Shown: positions 7,428-15,191, numbered from the stretch's first letter. The stretch is DNA of 39,939 bases from Candidatus Woesearchaeota archaeon (GCA_016185705.1 JACPMZ010000011.1:1-39939), one strand, 5' to 3'. The notes: generated by a model not told the origin, from the sequence alone. Made by a program: numbers and translations.

Positions 7428-9615
7428 GAAGATGGTAGACAGGGTTATGCGCGCTATGAGGAATCCTGTCCAAATCAGGAATATGTGCACGTCTGCCCAT
7501 ATTGATCACGGCAAGACCACTTTTTCAGATTCCCTGATTGCCGGAGCAGGCATGATGTCTGAGGAGCTTGCTGGCAGGGCTTTGCAGCTTGATTTCCATG
7601 CTGATGAGCAGGCTCGCGGCATAACTATTGACGCAGCAAATGTTTCCATGGTGCACACCTATGATGGCGGCGAATACCTGATTAATCTTATTGACACGCC
7701 CGGCCACATTGATTTTGGCGGAGATGTTACAAGGGCTATGCGCGCCATTGACGGCACTGTTTTGCTGGTGGATTCTGTTGAGGGTGTTATGCCTCAGACT
7801 GAAACTGTTCTGCGGCAGGCTTTGAGGGAGCGCGTCAGGCCTGTATTGTTCATTAACAAAGTTGACCGGCTCATCAAGGAGCTTAAGCTTTCTCCTGAGC
7901 AGATGCAGGAGCGCCTGCTGAAAGTAATAATGCACGTCAACCGGCTTATTGGCATGATTGCTGAGCCGGAGTACAAGCAGAAGTGGCAGGTTGATGTGAA
8001 CGCAGGCAGCGTTGCGTTTGGGAGCGCTTTTCACAAGTGGGCATTGTCCTTTCCGTTCATGAAAGCGTCAAAAATTACGTTCAGTGATGTGATTGAGGCA
8101 TATAAATCAGGCGATGAGGAGCAGATTAAGCAGCTTTCCAAGAAAGCGCCGCTTCACCGCATAATTCTCAACATGGTTATCAGGCACCTTCCCAACCCGG
8201 TTGAGGCGCAGGCCTATAGGGTTCCAAAGATATGGCACGGCGACCTTGACAGCGAAGTGGGCAAGTCGCTGGTGTCTGCTTATCCGAATGGGCCTGTTGC
8301 GTTTGTATGCACCAAAATTGTTTATGACAAGCATGCAGGCGAGGTTGCTGCCGGCCGCCTGTTCTCAGGAACTTTGCGGAGCGGCGAGAATGTTTACCTG
8401 ATTATGGGCAAGAAGGAGATGCGCGTGCAGCAGATATCAATTTACAACGGTGCCAAGCGTGAGGCCGTTGACAGCGTTCCTGCCGGTAATATTGTCGGAA
8501 TTGTCGGGATGAAAGGCATTTTTTCCGGCGAAACTGTTTCCAGCAGCCCTGACATGGAGCCGTTTGAGGAGATAAAGCACATATTTGAGCCTGTTGTCAC
8601 CAAGGCCATTGAAGCAAAAAATCCGAGTGATTTGCCCAAGCTTGTTGAAGTTTTGCGCCAGGTCAACAAGGAGGACCCTACTATTGTCATACAGATTAAT
8701 GAGGAGACTGGCGAGCACCTGATGTCTGGCATGGGCGAGCTTCACCTGGAAATTATTGAGAACAGGATTAAGACAGAAAAAAATGTTGAAGTGCAGACCT
8801 CTCCGCCTATCGTTGTTTACCGCGAAACGATTACCAAGCCCAGCCAGGAAGTTGAGGGCAAATCGCCGAATAAGCACAACAAGTTTTATTTCAAGGTTGC
8901 TCCGATAGAAAGCGCATATTACGACTTGCTGAAAAAAGGCGATATTCCTTCCGTTAGGTTCAAGAAGAAGGAAACAGAATACTGGCAGAAGCTCGAAGCA
9001 GCCGGCATGGAAAGCAAGGTTTCCAGAAAAGTCCGCGCAGTATTTGAAGGCAACATGCTTTTTGACATGACCCGCGGCATTGTCCACATCGGCGAAGTAA
9101 TTGATATGGTTCTGGATGCCTTCCAGGACGTTATGACTTACGGCCCCATTGCCCGGGAGCCGTGCACTAAAGTGGCAGTTTACCTGATGGACACCAAGCT
9201 TCATGAGGATGCAATTCACCGCGGCCCTGCGCAGGTGCTGCCTGCTGTGAGGGATTCGTTAAGGGGGGCTATGCTTCAGGCAGGCCCTGTAATTTTTGAG
9301 CCTGTTCAGGTGCTGCAGTTTGAAGTTCCGGCCGGCCACATGGGCAATCTGTCCAAGCTCATCCAGAACCGCCGCGGCCAGCTTTTGGACATGCAGCAGG
9401 AAGAGACCCATGCAACAGTCAAAGCCAAGCTCCCAGTAGGCGAGATGTTCGGGCTGACAAGCGATTTGCGCTCAGCAACAGAGGGCAGAGGCCATTTTTA
9501 TGTTGTCGACCAGATGTTTGAAAAGCTGCCGGTGGAAATGCAGCCCAAGCTGGCCGGGCAGATAAGGCAGCGCAAGGGATTGAAGCTTGTTGACGGAGTT
9601 GCGATGTCAGCGTAA
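7420..9615 (+). CDS. fusA: Elongation factor 2
   Basis: EF-2 is the GTPase that drives ribosome translocation. It shows G1 AHIDHGKTT, the switch region DEQARGITI, G3 DTPGH and G4 NKVD. Domain IV carries LHEDAIHRGPAQVLPAVR, the archaeal loop containing the His converted to diphthamide. At 731 residues it has full archaeal length. It is the last gene of the L7Ae-to-EF-2 operon, overlapping adk by eight bases. A short Dph2 homologue, from the family that modifies this His, is encoded at 13957. A separate promoter for S7 begins directly after its stop. Confidence 0.97.
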   Translation: MAEKMVDRVMRAMRNPVQIRNMCTSAHIDHGKTTFSDSLIAGAGMMSEELAGRALQLDFHADEQARGITIDAANVSMVHTYDGGEYLINLIDTPGHIDFGGDVTRAMRAIDGTVLLVDSVEGVMPQTETVLRQALRERVRPVLFINKVDRLIKELKLSPEQMQERLLKVIMHVNRLIGMIAEPEYKQKWQVDVNAGSVAFGSAFHKWALSFPFMKASKITFSDVIEAYKSGDEEQIKQLSKKAPLHRIILNMVIRHLPNPVEAQAYRVPKIWHGDLDSEVGKSLVSAYPNGPVAFVCTKIVYDKHAGEVAAGRLFSGTLRSGENVYLIMGKKEMRVQQISIYNGAKREAVDSVPAGNIVGIVGMKGIFSGETVSSSPDMEPFEEIKHIFEPVVTKAIEAKNPSDLPKLVEVLRQVNKEDPTIVIQINEETGEHLMSGMGELHLEIIENRIKTEKNVEVQTSPPIVVYRETITKPSQEVEGKSPNKHNKFYFKVAPIESAYYDLLKKGDIPSVRFKKKETEYWQKLEAAGMESKVSRKVRAVFEGNMLFDMTRGIVHIGEVIDMVLDAFQDVMTYGPIAREPCTKVAVYLMDTKLHEDAIHRGPAQVLPAVRDSLRGAMLQAGPVIFEPVQVLQFEVPAGHMGNLSKLIQNRRGQLLDMQQEETHATVKAKLPVGEMFGLTSDLRSATEGRGHFYVVDQMFEKLPVEMQPKLAGQIRQRKGLKLVDGVAMSA

Positions 9616-9617
9616 GG

Positions 9618-9777
9618 TTTATATAGCAGGCGCAGTGGTTTTTTAACGATTGCTGCTGATAAAATGCAGGCGTAAGCCACTTACCTTTCCCGGCGCTTCT
9701 TTTTTCCCTCCCTTTAAAATTTAGGGGAGGGAAAAAAGAAGCGCAGAAAAATTAGACGAGAAGGGTGAGAAAAGGTG
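9618..9777 (+). promoter_or_regulatory. S7 promoter and hairpin-bearing leader
   Basis: TTTATATA at 9618-9625 predicts transcription start near 9650 and a leader of about 130 nt. The leader would contain the 20-bp-stem hairpin at 9693-9744. GGGTGAG at about 9763-9769 serves ATG 9778 as ribosome binding site. No closer TATA box is visible after the hairpin. The hairpin could alternatively end EF-2 transcription. Confidence 0.5.
9693..9744. repeat. C/T-rich long hairpin element, S7 leader copy
   Basis: The left arm GCGCTTCTTTTTTCCCTCCC (9693-9712) pairs perfectly over 20 bp with 9725-9744 around a 12-base A/T loop. The arm is closely related to those at 18889-18938 and 24941-25016 and resembles the core hairpin of the repeat at 1-137. 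The family is intergenic in all copies. Confidence 0.85.
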
Positions 9778-10392
9778 ATGCATTACTACAAAATGAACGA
9801 AATCAAAACTTTTGGCAAATGGAGCACGGCAGACATTAAAGTCAGGGATCCGGGGCTGGTGGATTTTATTGCTTTGAAGCCTGTTTTTGTTCCCAGGACT
9901 GGCGCGCGCTACGCCCAGCAGAGATTTTACAAGTCAAAGATTTCTATTGTTGAGCGTCTTATCAACAAGCTCATGGTTTGCGGCCATAAGGGCAAAAAGC
10001 ATAGGATTACGTCCTATCCGATGTCCGGCAAGGCGCTGCAGAGCTACGCAATAGTGCAAAATGCTCTTTCCTTAATTGAGTCAAAGACAAAAAACAACCC
10101 TGTTGAAGTTCTGGTCAGGGCTGTTGAGAATGCTGCGCCGCGCGAGGAGATTGTAAGCATTGAGTACGGCGGTGCGCGCTATCCGAAAGCAGTTGAGTGC
10201 GCGCCTCAGCGCAGGATAGACGTCGCCCTGCGCTATATGGTGCAGGGAGCTTACGGCAAATCCTTCAATTCCAAGCGTAATATTATTGAAACCCTGGCTG
10301 AGGAAATCATCAACGCTTCCAAATCAAGCGCCGGTTCCAACGCTATTTCAAGAAAGCTTGAGATTGAAAGGCAGGCGGATACGAGCAGGTAA
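9778..10392 (+). CDS. rps7: Small ribosomal subunit protein S7
   Basis: uS7 nucleates assembly of the 30S head. The family is recognised from KSKISIVERLINKLMVCG, NPVEVLVRAVENAAPREE and RRIDVALRYMVQGAYGKSF. At 204 residues it is a normal archaeal S7. I chose ATG 9778 (MHYYKMNEIK) because GGGTGA lies nine bases upstream; a GTG at 9775 and an ATG at 9793 are alternatives. S7 often follows EF-2 or S12 in archaea, but here it is separated from EF-2 by its own promoter and a hairpin. Confidence 0.96.
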   Translation: MHYYKMNEIKTFGKWSTADIKVRDPGLVDFIALKPVFVPRTGARYAQQRFYKSKISIVERLINKLMVCGHKGKKHRITSYPMSGKALQSYAIVQNALSLIESKTKNNPVEVLVRAVENAAPREEIVSIEYGGARYPKAVECAPQRRIDVALRYMVQGAYGKSFNSKRNIIETLAEEIINASKSSAGSNAISRKLEIERQADTSR

Positions 10393-10418
10393 AAACAGGC
10401 ATGCATTTGGAGGGCGTT

Positions 10419-10472
10419 ATGCGCCATTTTTCATTTGACGGTTTTAAAGGCGCGGTAACAAAGGTACGATAA
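10419..10472 (+). CDS. Possible 17-residue basic micro-ORF after S7
   Basis: ATG 10419 is preceded by GGAGGG at 10409-10414, a good Shine-Dalgarno at normal spacing. The 17-codon frame encodes MRHFSFDGFKGAVTKVR. It lies 27 bases after the S7 stop and could be cotranslated with it. The size and single example make chance plausible. The start region also forms a small GGCG/CGCC hairpin. I see nothing else between this ORF and the convergent toxin gene at 10510. Confidence 0.25.
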   Translation: MRHFSFDGFKGAVTKVR

Positions 10473-10509
10473 ATCTGGGCTGGGAATCTGTCGGAACAAA
10501 ACTAAAAAA

Positions 10510-10848
10510 TTACCTTCTTTTTATTAAGTCTCCAACTTTGTCAACAACCTTGTCAAAAACTTTATTTTCAATCTTTGCAAACGGCCTGATTACAAGTTCT
10601 TTCTCAATCTGCAGGATTTTATCAGCTCTTACCCTGCTTTTAATTGGCAAATTTCCACTTGTCAAATCTTTGTTGCCTATCTGAACGCTATATTCGCTTT
10701 CCTTCAATTTTGAAGTAACAGCACAAACCACAATGTCCGGATTAGAGTTGTTGTAGCTGTTGTTTGAAACCACTAAAGCAGGCCTGACCTTGCTTTGCCT
10801 AAGGTTAGAAAAAGGCAGCTTTACCCAGACTAAATCCTGCTGGTTCAT
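10510..10848 (-). CDS. MazF/PemK-type toxin (module 1)
   Basis: This 112-residue protein matches the MazF/PemK ribonuclease fold. The N-terminal DLVWVKLPF is followed by KVRPALVVSNN and DIVVCAVTSK, the strand pattern and Arg-Pro motif of the family. Such toxins cut mRNA at short motifs. I start at ATG 10848, which overlaps the antitoxin stop (ATGA) and has GAGGG nearby, rather than at an upstream in-frame codon inside the antitoxin. It forms a two-gene operon with the AbrB-type antitoxin. Confidence 0.85.
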   Translation of the reverse strand: MNQQDLVWVKLPFSNLRQSKVRPALVVSNNSYNNSNPDIVVCAVTSKLKESEYSVQIGNKDLTSGNLPIKSRVRADKILQIEKELVIRPFAKIENKVFDKVVDKVGDLIKRR

Positions 10849-11126
10849 GCTTTGCCCTCTTTGTAGGCCTTGTCCCAAATATCATCCTCTTTGCTCCACG
10901 CTCTTTTCAGGGATTCTCTTGAGAGAGATCTCCAGAACTTGTCTTCTTCCTGGATGCTTTCCAATACATCAGACTCCTTTTTTAGCAGCAGTTCTTTGCT
11001 CCTCTCTATCAGGACCAGTGTTGAGCCTTTTGAAATTTCAAAATCCTTCCTTACTTCTTCAGGTATCACAATCTGTCCGCGTTCATTCACAATTACAGTT
11101 CTTATTCTTTTGTTCATATCATTCAT
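10845..11126 (-). CDS. AbrB/MazE-type antitoxin (module 1)
   Basis: The 93-residue protein begins with a swapped-hairpin AbrB DNA-binding domain (RTVIVNERGQIVIPEEVRK). A Glu/Lys-rich tail follows that should wrap the toxin, ending in WSKEDDIWDKAYKEGKA. ATG 11126 is preferred because a TATA-like TTTTATATT lies about 26 bases upstream, giving a leaderless mRNA; longer in-frame readings would cross that promoter. It overlaps the MazF start by four bases. Autorepression through the AbrB domain is likely from the family. Confidence 0.85.
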   Translation of the reverse strand: MNDMNKRIRTVIVNERGQIVIPEEVRKDFEISKGSTLVLIERSKELLLKKESDVLESIQEEDKFWRSLSRESLKRAWSKEDDIWDKAYKEGKA

Positions 11127-11183
11127 AGTAATATGATTGGTATGAATTAATATAAAAAGTTTTTGCTTTTTTAAACCCATTTT

Positions 11184-11342
11184 TTAGTGCGCTGGCGGGG
11201 TATGTTCCAATGCTTTCATGATTTGCTTTACAGAATCAGTTTTTTCATATGAGGGGTGGATATGGCTATCAATTGTCGAAATTGCATTACCAAGTAATCG
11301 GTCTATTGTAACCTGATAATCTGGTTGTGGCAGAGGAGGAGC
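11184..11342 (-). pseudogene. Possible gene remnant
   Basis: The spacer between the first toxin module and the permease has one open frame of 52 codons without a usual start codon. Its peptide (QVTIDRLLGNAISTIDSHI, then SVKQIMKALEHTPPAH) looks protein-like, with alternating hydrophobic and charged residues. I do not recognise the family. It may be the tail of a decayed gene or chance. Confidence 0.25.
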
Positions 11343-11372
11343 TTACGAAAAGAAGGAAGGATGAATTTTAGG

Positions 11373-13313
11373 TTAAACGTACGGCGTCTCTCCTGTGTAT
11401 TTTATTCCGAATACGTATATTTTGTTCCACAGGAGCCCTTTTTCCTTTTTTACCTTTACCGCGAACCCTGCTTTTCTGAAGAGCCTTTCTATTGATTCGC
11501 CATCTGAGAGCCATTCCACGTTCGGCAGCATGTGGAAGTAGTCTGTGTTTTCAACGAAGATTAGCTTTCCGCCTGCAGGCATTATCGCATAAAGCTCTTT
11601 GAGCACTTTGCTTATGTCCTGCACATAGCCAATCAGCCCTACTGATACCACTGCGTCTGCATATCCCACCGAGGGATGTATCCTGTAAAGCTGCTGCGGG
11701 TCGTGGATTACCTGGACTTTCCCGTAGTTCCACTCGTCTGACTGCCATTCTTTTGCCTCTATTCTTTTCTGCGTTATTTTTGTGTAGTTTTTTGAGAAGT
11801 GCACCGCATAAACCCTGCCGCGTGAGCCGACTTCTTCAATGAGCTTTAGGGTGAGTGTTCCCACTCCGCAGCCGTACTCCAGTATTGTCCTGCCTTTGAT
11901 ATCGTCGAGGAAATGTATTATTTTTTTTCTGGTTGAGCCGCCGCTGCCTGTTATTTTTTGCATAATGAAAGTTGCGTATGCAAACACGTCGCTGAATCCG
12001 GTTATGGCTTTCGGGTCGTAATAGAATTCCACCAGCAGGAAAAGGGGTATGCTTAATGCTATGAGGCTCAGGCTTGTCTGCAAGCTTAGCCCTGCTCCCG
12101 CTGATGTCATGAGCCAGGCCGCTATTATTATGATAAAAAATATGATTGCAATGAACGGCCCTGTGTTGATGAACGGCACTTTGAATTCCCTTGCTTTGTC
12201 AGGCATTTTCTTTCTCAGCACAAACACTGCGAGAAGCATTGATATGTAAAGCACAGCTGCCATTGGAATCAGTAATTCCAGCAGCGCAATGTAATTGGCA
12301 AACCCCAGGATTAATAGCAGTATCAGCGTCACTGTCTGGAATATTATGGCATTGGCTGGTGTTTTGAATCTGCTGCTCAGGTTTTGAAACCTTGCCAGGA
12401 ACAGTTTGTCCCTCGCAAGCGCAAGCAGCAGTCTTGGCGTTGAAAAGACTGTTGCAGCCGCTGTGCCTATCAATGCGAGAAATATGCCTGCCTGCACTAT
12501 TATTTTTCCTGTTTCACCGTAAAGTATGTTTGCAATGTGGCTGAGCGGCGACGCGTAGAGCTGCAGTTCCTGCCACGGGATAATGCCTAATGTCACTGTT
12601 ATCAGGAGCAGTCCTAATATTCCGATTATCAGCGATGCGTGCATCAGCGCTTTTGGTATCACCTTTGTCGGGTTGCGTGTTTCTTCTGCTAAATACGTTG
12701 CCGCTTCCCAGCCAAAGTATGCTTCAGCCATAAAAAACAGCGTGATGAATATTGAGCTGAAGTGGTGTGTGAAGAAAGGCTGGAAGTATGCAGGATTGAT
12801 TATTGTGACTCCTTTTGCAATTATTAGAACCGGTATTCCTATCATTATCGCGCCCAGCAGAAGAAGCAGGTATGAGCTTGCCTGCACCCCAAGGTATGCC
12901 ACCATATTCAGCGCTATTATCAGCCCGACGCTTAAGAGAAAGCTTTGCAGAAAGCTCAGCCCGATGTTCAGGGAGTTTACTGCAGCTATTATCACGACCA
13001 CTGTTGATATGCTGCCAAACAGCCACGCTGCCCATGCTATTATGAACGAGAAAAACCTGCCGTAGGCCTGCTTGCTGAATTCGTACGCCCCCCCTGCTTT
13101 CGGAAAAGTTGCGCAAAGCTCTCCGAAGCACGCTGCGATGTACAGTGCTATTATGCTCAGTATTATCCACGCCGCTATCAGGAGATTGCCGGAGTATTGC
13201 GCTACTATCGGCGTTCCGAAGTAAAGCGTTGTTCCCATTATGGCTCCGATGGACAGCGCCAGAATTGTCCAGTAGCCATAACCTCTTTTCAGTTCGTCAG
13301 GCATATCACTCAC
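11373..13313 (-). CDS. APC amino-acid permease fused to SAM methyltransferase
   Basis: One uninterrupted 646-codon frame joins two unrelated domains. Residues ~10-430 are an APC-superfamily permease of about twelve membrane helices: the first helix holds GYWTILALSIGAIMGTTLY, and GELCATFPKAGGAYEF follows helix 2. Residues ~460-640 form a class I methyltransferase: ILEYGCGVGTLTLKL is motif I, and YADAVVSVGLIGYV and GGKLIFVENT fill later motifs. The methyltransferase should be cytoplasmic. GTG 13313 overlaps the second toxin's stop (GTGA) and has GGA seven bases upstream; ATG 13304 is an alternative. Substrates of both halves are unknown. Confidence 0.88.
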   Translation of the reverse strand: MSDMPDELKRGYGYWTILALSIGAIMGTTLYFGTPIVAQYSGNLLIAAWIILSIIALYIAACFGELCATFPKAGGAYEFSKQAYGRFFSFIIAWAAWLFGSISTVVVIIAAVNSLNIGLSFLQSFLLSVGLIIALNMVAYLGVQASSYLLLLLGAIMIGIPVLIIAKGVTIINPAYFQPFFTHHFSSIFITLFFMAEAYFGWEAATYLAEETRNPTKVIPKALMHASLIIGILGLLLITVTLGIIPWQELQLYASPLSHIANILYGETGKIIVQAGIFLALIGTAAATVFSTPRLLLALARDKLFLARFQNLSSRFKTPANAIIFQTVTLILLLILGFANYIALLELLIPMAAVLYISMLLAVFVLRKKMPDKAREFKVPFINTGPFIAIIFFIIIIAAWLMTSAGAGLSLQTSLSLIALSIPLFLLVEFYYDPKAITGFSDVFAYATFIMQKITGSGGSTRKKIIHFLDDIKGRTILEYGCGVGTLTLKLIEEVGSRGRVYAVHFSKNYTKITQKRIEAKEWQSDEWNYGKVQVIHDPQQLYRIHPSVGYADAVVSVGLIGYVQDISKVLKELYAIMPAGGKLIFVENTDYFHMLPNVEWLSDGESIERLFRKAGFAVKVKKEKGLLWNKIYVFGIKYTGETPYV

Positions 13314-13615
13314 ATAGTAATCCTTTTTGTTAATTCAGCCAGCACTATCCGCTTTTTTTGGCTGGATAATGAGAATAATTTCCTCTTGACCATTGCCTCA
13401 GATATAGTAAAAATATAATTTAATTTTATTACGCTGTCCTTTACAGCACCCTCTGCTTTGGTGATTGCAATTCCTTTCATATTTGCGTTGCTTGTTATGC
13501 CTGCTACAACGACGTTGCTAAACTCCTCGAATAATACCAGCGCTGGCCTTGTTTTTACATCAAAAGTGTCCACGAATTGCATCTGGGTTAGGATAACGTC
13601 GCCAAACTTATACAT
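13310..13615 (-). CDS. MazF/PemK-type toxin (module 2)
   Basis: The 101-residue protein has the MazF layout: YKFGDVILTQMQFVD, the KTRPALVLFEE strand-Arg-Pro motif, and a core strand VVVAGITSNA. It differs in sequence from the module-1 toxin. ATG 13615 overlaps the antitoxin end by eight bases and has a GGGAG site just upstream. The stop codon overlaps the start of the permease-methyltransferase, so the three genes are likely cotranscribed and translationally coupled. Confidence 0.82.
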   Translation of the reverse strand: MYKFGDVILTQMQFVDTFDVKTRPALVLFEEFSNVVVAGITSNANMKGIAITKAEGAVKDSVIKLNYIFTISEAMVKRKLFSLSSQKKRIVLAELTKRITM

Positions 13616-13835
13616 GCTCCCACGCCTCATCCTCTTTGTTGTCCCACAGCTCCTTCATTTTTGGCTGCTGAATTTTGTGCAGGAACTCATCATACTGGTT
13701 GTTTTCTTTTATCCTTGCAAAAATTTTGCACATGCGGCTAAGCAGCTCATTGTATGACTGCCTCGGATACTCCTTTGCCTGCTTAAGCTCCTTAATGACG
13801 CTTTTCTGCAGCTGTATTGTTGATACGCTTGTCAT
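13608..13835 (-). CDS. Antitoxin of MazF module 2, RHH-like
   Basis: The 75-residue protein starts MTSVSTIQLQKSVIKELKQ, a strand-helix pattern consistent with a ribbon-helix-helix DNA-binding domain. It ends in an acidic/aromatic tail MKELWDNKEDEAWEHV, suited to binding the toxin. AGGTGAT a few bases before the ATG is its ribosome binding site, and TATA-rich sequence lies upstream. It overlaps its toxin by eight bases. The antitoxin role is inferred mainly from size, architecture and position. Confidence 0.75.
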   Translation of the reverse strand: MTSVSTIQLQKSVIKELKQAKEYPRQSYNELLSRMCKIFARIKENNQYDEFLHKIQQPKMKELWDNKEDEAWEHV

Positions 13836-13956
13836 ATAATCACCTATATGCTTATTATATATTAACTATATAATAACTATATATAAAGCTTTTGGTTTGT
13901 TCTGATTTTCCGGGTTCTGGCAAAGGCTTATAAAAGCTGCTGCGTTAGCTTTGTCT

Positions 13957-14643
13957 ATGAAGCTCCACTTTGTTGAGGCGCATGCCAACATCCGCATTAA
14001 GCTGCCGAAAAAAGTTCTGGGCAGTTTGCCTGAAAATATCGCTGTTGCAACTGATGTTCAGTTCATCAGCAGTTTGAAGTCAATCCAAAATCAGCTGGAA
14101 AAGGCAGGCAAAAAGGTTTCTGTTTTGAAGGGCGCGCATGCGAAGCATCTTTCGCAGGTTCTCGGCTGCAGCCACATCAAGCTTGATTATCCCGGTTTCA
14201 CTCAGGCGTTTCTGTACGTTGGCGATGGCTTGTTCCACCCCAAAGCGCTGCTGCTTGGCTCTGAGAAGGATGTTTTCATCTATAACCCTTTTTCCAAGGA
14301 GTTCAGAAAGCTGCCGCATTCTGAAGTTGCCGAAATTAAAAAGCATGAGAAAGTTTCGCTGACTAAATTTTTGCATGCAGGGAATGTTGCCGTTCTTTTG
14401 GCTGTCAAGCCCGGCCAGCTGAGTGTGCAGGCTCATCTTAACCAGATTTATTCGCTTGAGAAGAAGTTTCCTGGCAAAAAGTTCTATTACTTTGCGTTTG
14501 ACACCCTGGATTTTTCCCAGCTGGAGAATTTTCCTTTTGTTGATGTGTTCGTCAACACTGCATGCACGCGCCTTATTGACGACTATGGCAAGTTCCCGAA
14601 GCCGATGGTCAACATTGATGCTGTTATGAAGCTACAGTCTTAA
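13957..14643 (+). CDS. dph2: Short Dph2-like diphthamide synthesis protein
   Basis: Dph2 starts diphthamide synthesis on EF-2 with a [4Fe-4S] cluster held by three Cys, one from each of three domains. Here the second domain (QVLGCSHIKLD, AFLYVGDGLFHPKALLL) and third (NTACTRLIDDYGKFPKPMV) are clear and keep their Cys. The protein begins where full-length Dph2 has its inter-domain VEA strand, so the whole first domain and its Cys are missing. A TATA box at 13928-13935, about 25 bases before ATG 13957, supports this start rather than a damaged 5' end. The protein is 228 residues, against about 320-340 in full-length members. Confidence 0.8.
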   Translation: MKLHFVEAHANIRIKLPKKVLGSLPENIAVATDVQFISSLKSIQNQLEKAGKKVSVLKGAHAKHLSQVLGCSHIKLDYPGFTQAFLYVGDGLFHPKALLLGSEKDVFIYNPFSKEFRKLPHSEVAEIKKHEKVSLTKFLHAGNVAVLLAVKPGQLSVQAHLNQIYSLEKKFPGKKFYYFAFDTLDFSQLENFPFVDVFVNTACTRLIDDYGKFPKPMVNIDAVMKLQS

Positions 14644-14988
14644 CCTGCTTTTCACAATTCCCATGTCGATTTTGAGCCCGCCAACATCGTTTTTGAGCCC
14701 GCTAACATCGTTCTTAAGAACGTCTGCGTCCATTCTTAAATGCCCTATGTCTTTATCCATGTGCCCTATTTTCCTCTCAACACCTCGCAGACTACCGTTC
14801 ATTTCCATAAACATGCGATAGAATGCGCCTGCCCCGAATATTGCGCCAACATACGGCAGGACTTGCTGCCATACAGGCGTATTTATTATGCCAAGCAGCT
14901 TCAGAACTACCCACAGTATTATCAGCCCCAGCCCTGTCCAAAATAAGATGATATTGATTAAATCAGGGTATTTTTCTTTTTCGCTCAT
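14632..14988 (-). CDS. Small membrane protein with coiled-coil tail
   Basis: The 118-residue protein begins MSEKEKYPDLIN. It has one or two membrane helices at residues ~10-65 (INIILFWTGLGLIILWVVL and a second segment), then a heptad-like repeat in which LKNDV/LKIDM units recur (VLKNDVSGLKNDVGGLKID). I do not recognise a family. Its 3' end overlaps the convergent dph2 by 12 bases. The frame stays open upstream of ATG 14988 to about 15155 without a standard start, so the true N-terminus may be longer. Confidence 0.6.
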   Translation of the reverse strand: MSEKEKYPDLINIILFWTGLGLIILWVVLKLLGIINTPVWQQVLPYVGAIFGAGAFYRMFMEMNGSLRGVERKIGHMDKDIGHLRMDADVLKNDVSGLKNDVGGLKIDMGIVKSRLRL

Positions 14989-15191
14989 AAAATGTTTAAT
15001 GTGCAAGCTCCTTAATAAACCTTTGCCCGTTTTTTCCGGAAGCTTTTCGGAGATTCCGGAAATTCCTGCAACTTTCTCGGAAAATTTTACAATTGCTTTA
15101 AAAACTGTCTGGAGGTTTTCCGGAAAGTCCGCAAGAATTCCGTCAAAATTGGGATAATGGAAAAATTATAAAGCTGTAAAAAAGTTTACGT
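14989..15191. other. Spacer with repeated TTCCGGAA palindromes
   Basis: Three perfect TTCCGGAA palindromes lie at 15034-15041, 15054-15061 and 15118-15125, with further CGGA-containing near-matches between them. A TATA-like TTATAATTT lies near 15163-15172 on the minus strand. The minus strand is open in frame with the small membrane protein downstream. The repeats could therefore be operator sites or part of a coding sequence without a standard start codon. Confidence 0.4.

Noticed and set aside
8437-9219. 260-codon frame antisense to EF-2
   Set aside because: It lies entirely within the well-supported EF-2 gene, with no promoter or ribosome binding site.
9150-9260. EF-2 diphthamide loop reading HRGPAQ instead of HRGGGQ
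   Set aside because: GPAQ is the normal archaeal form; GGGQ is typical of eukaryotes. Not unusual.
12583-13065. 160-codon plus-strand frame inside the permease gene
   Set aside because: It is the complement of the transmembrane codons of the permease; no family features or start signals.
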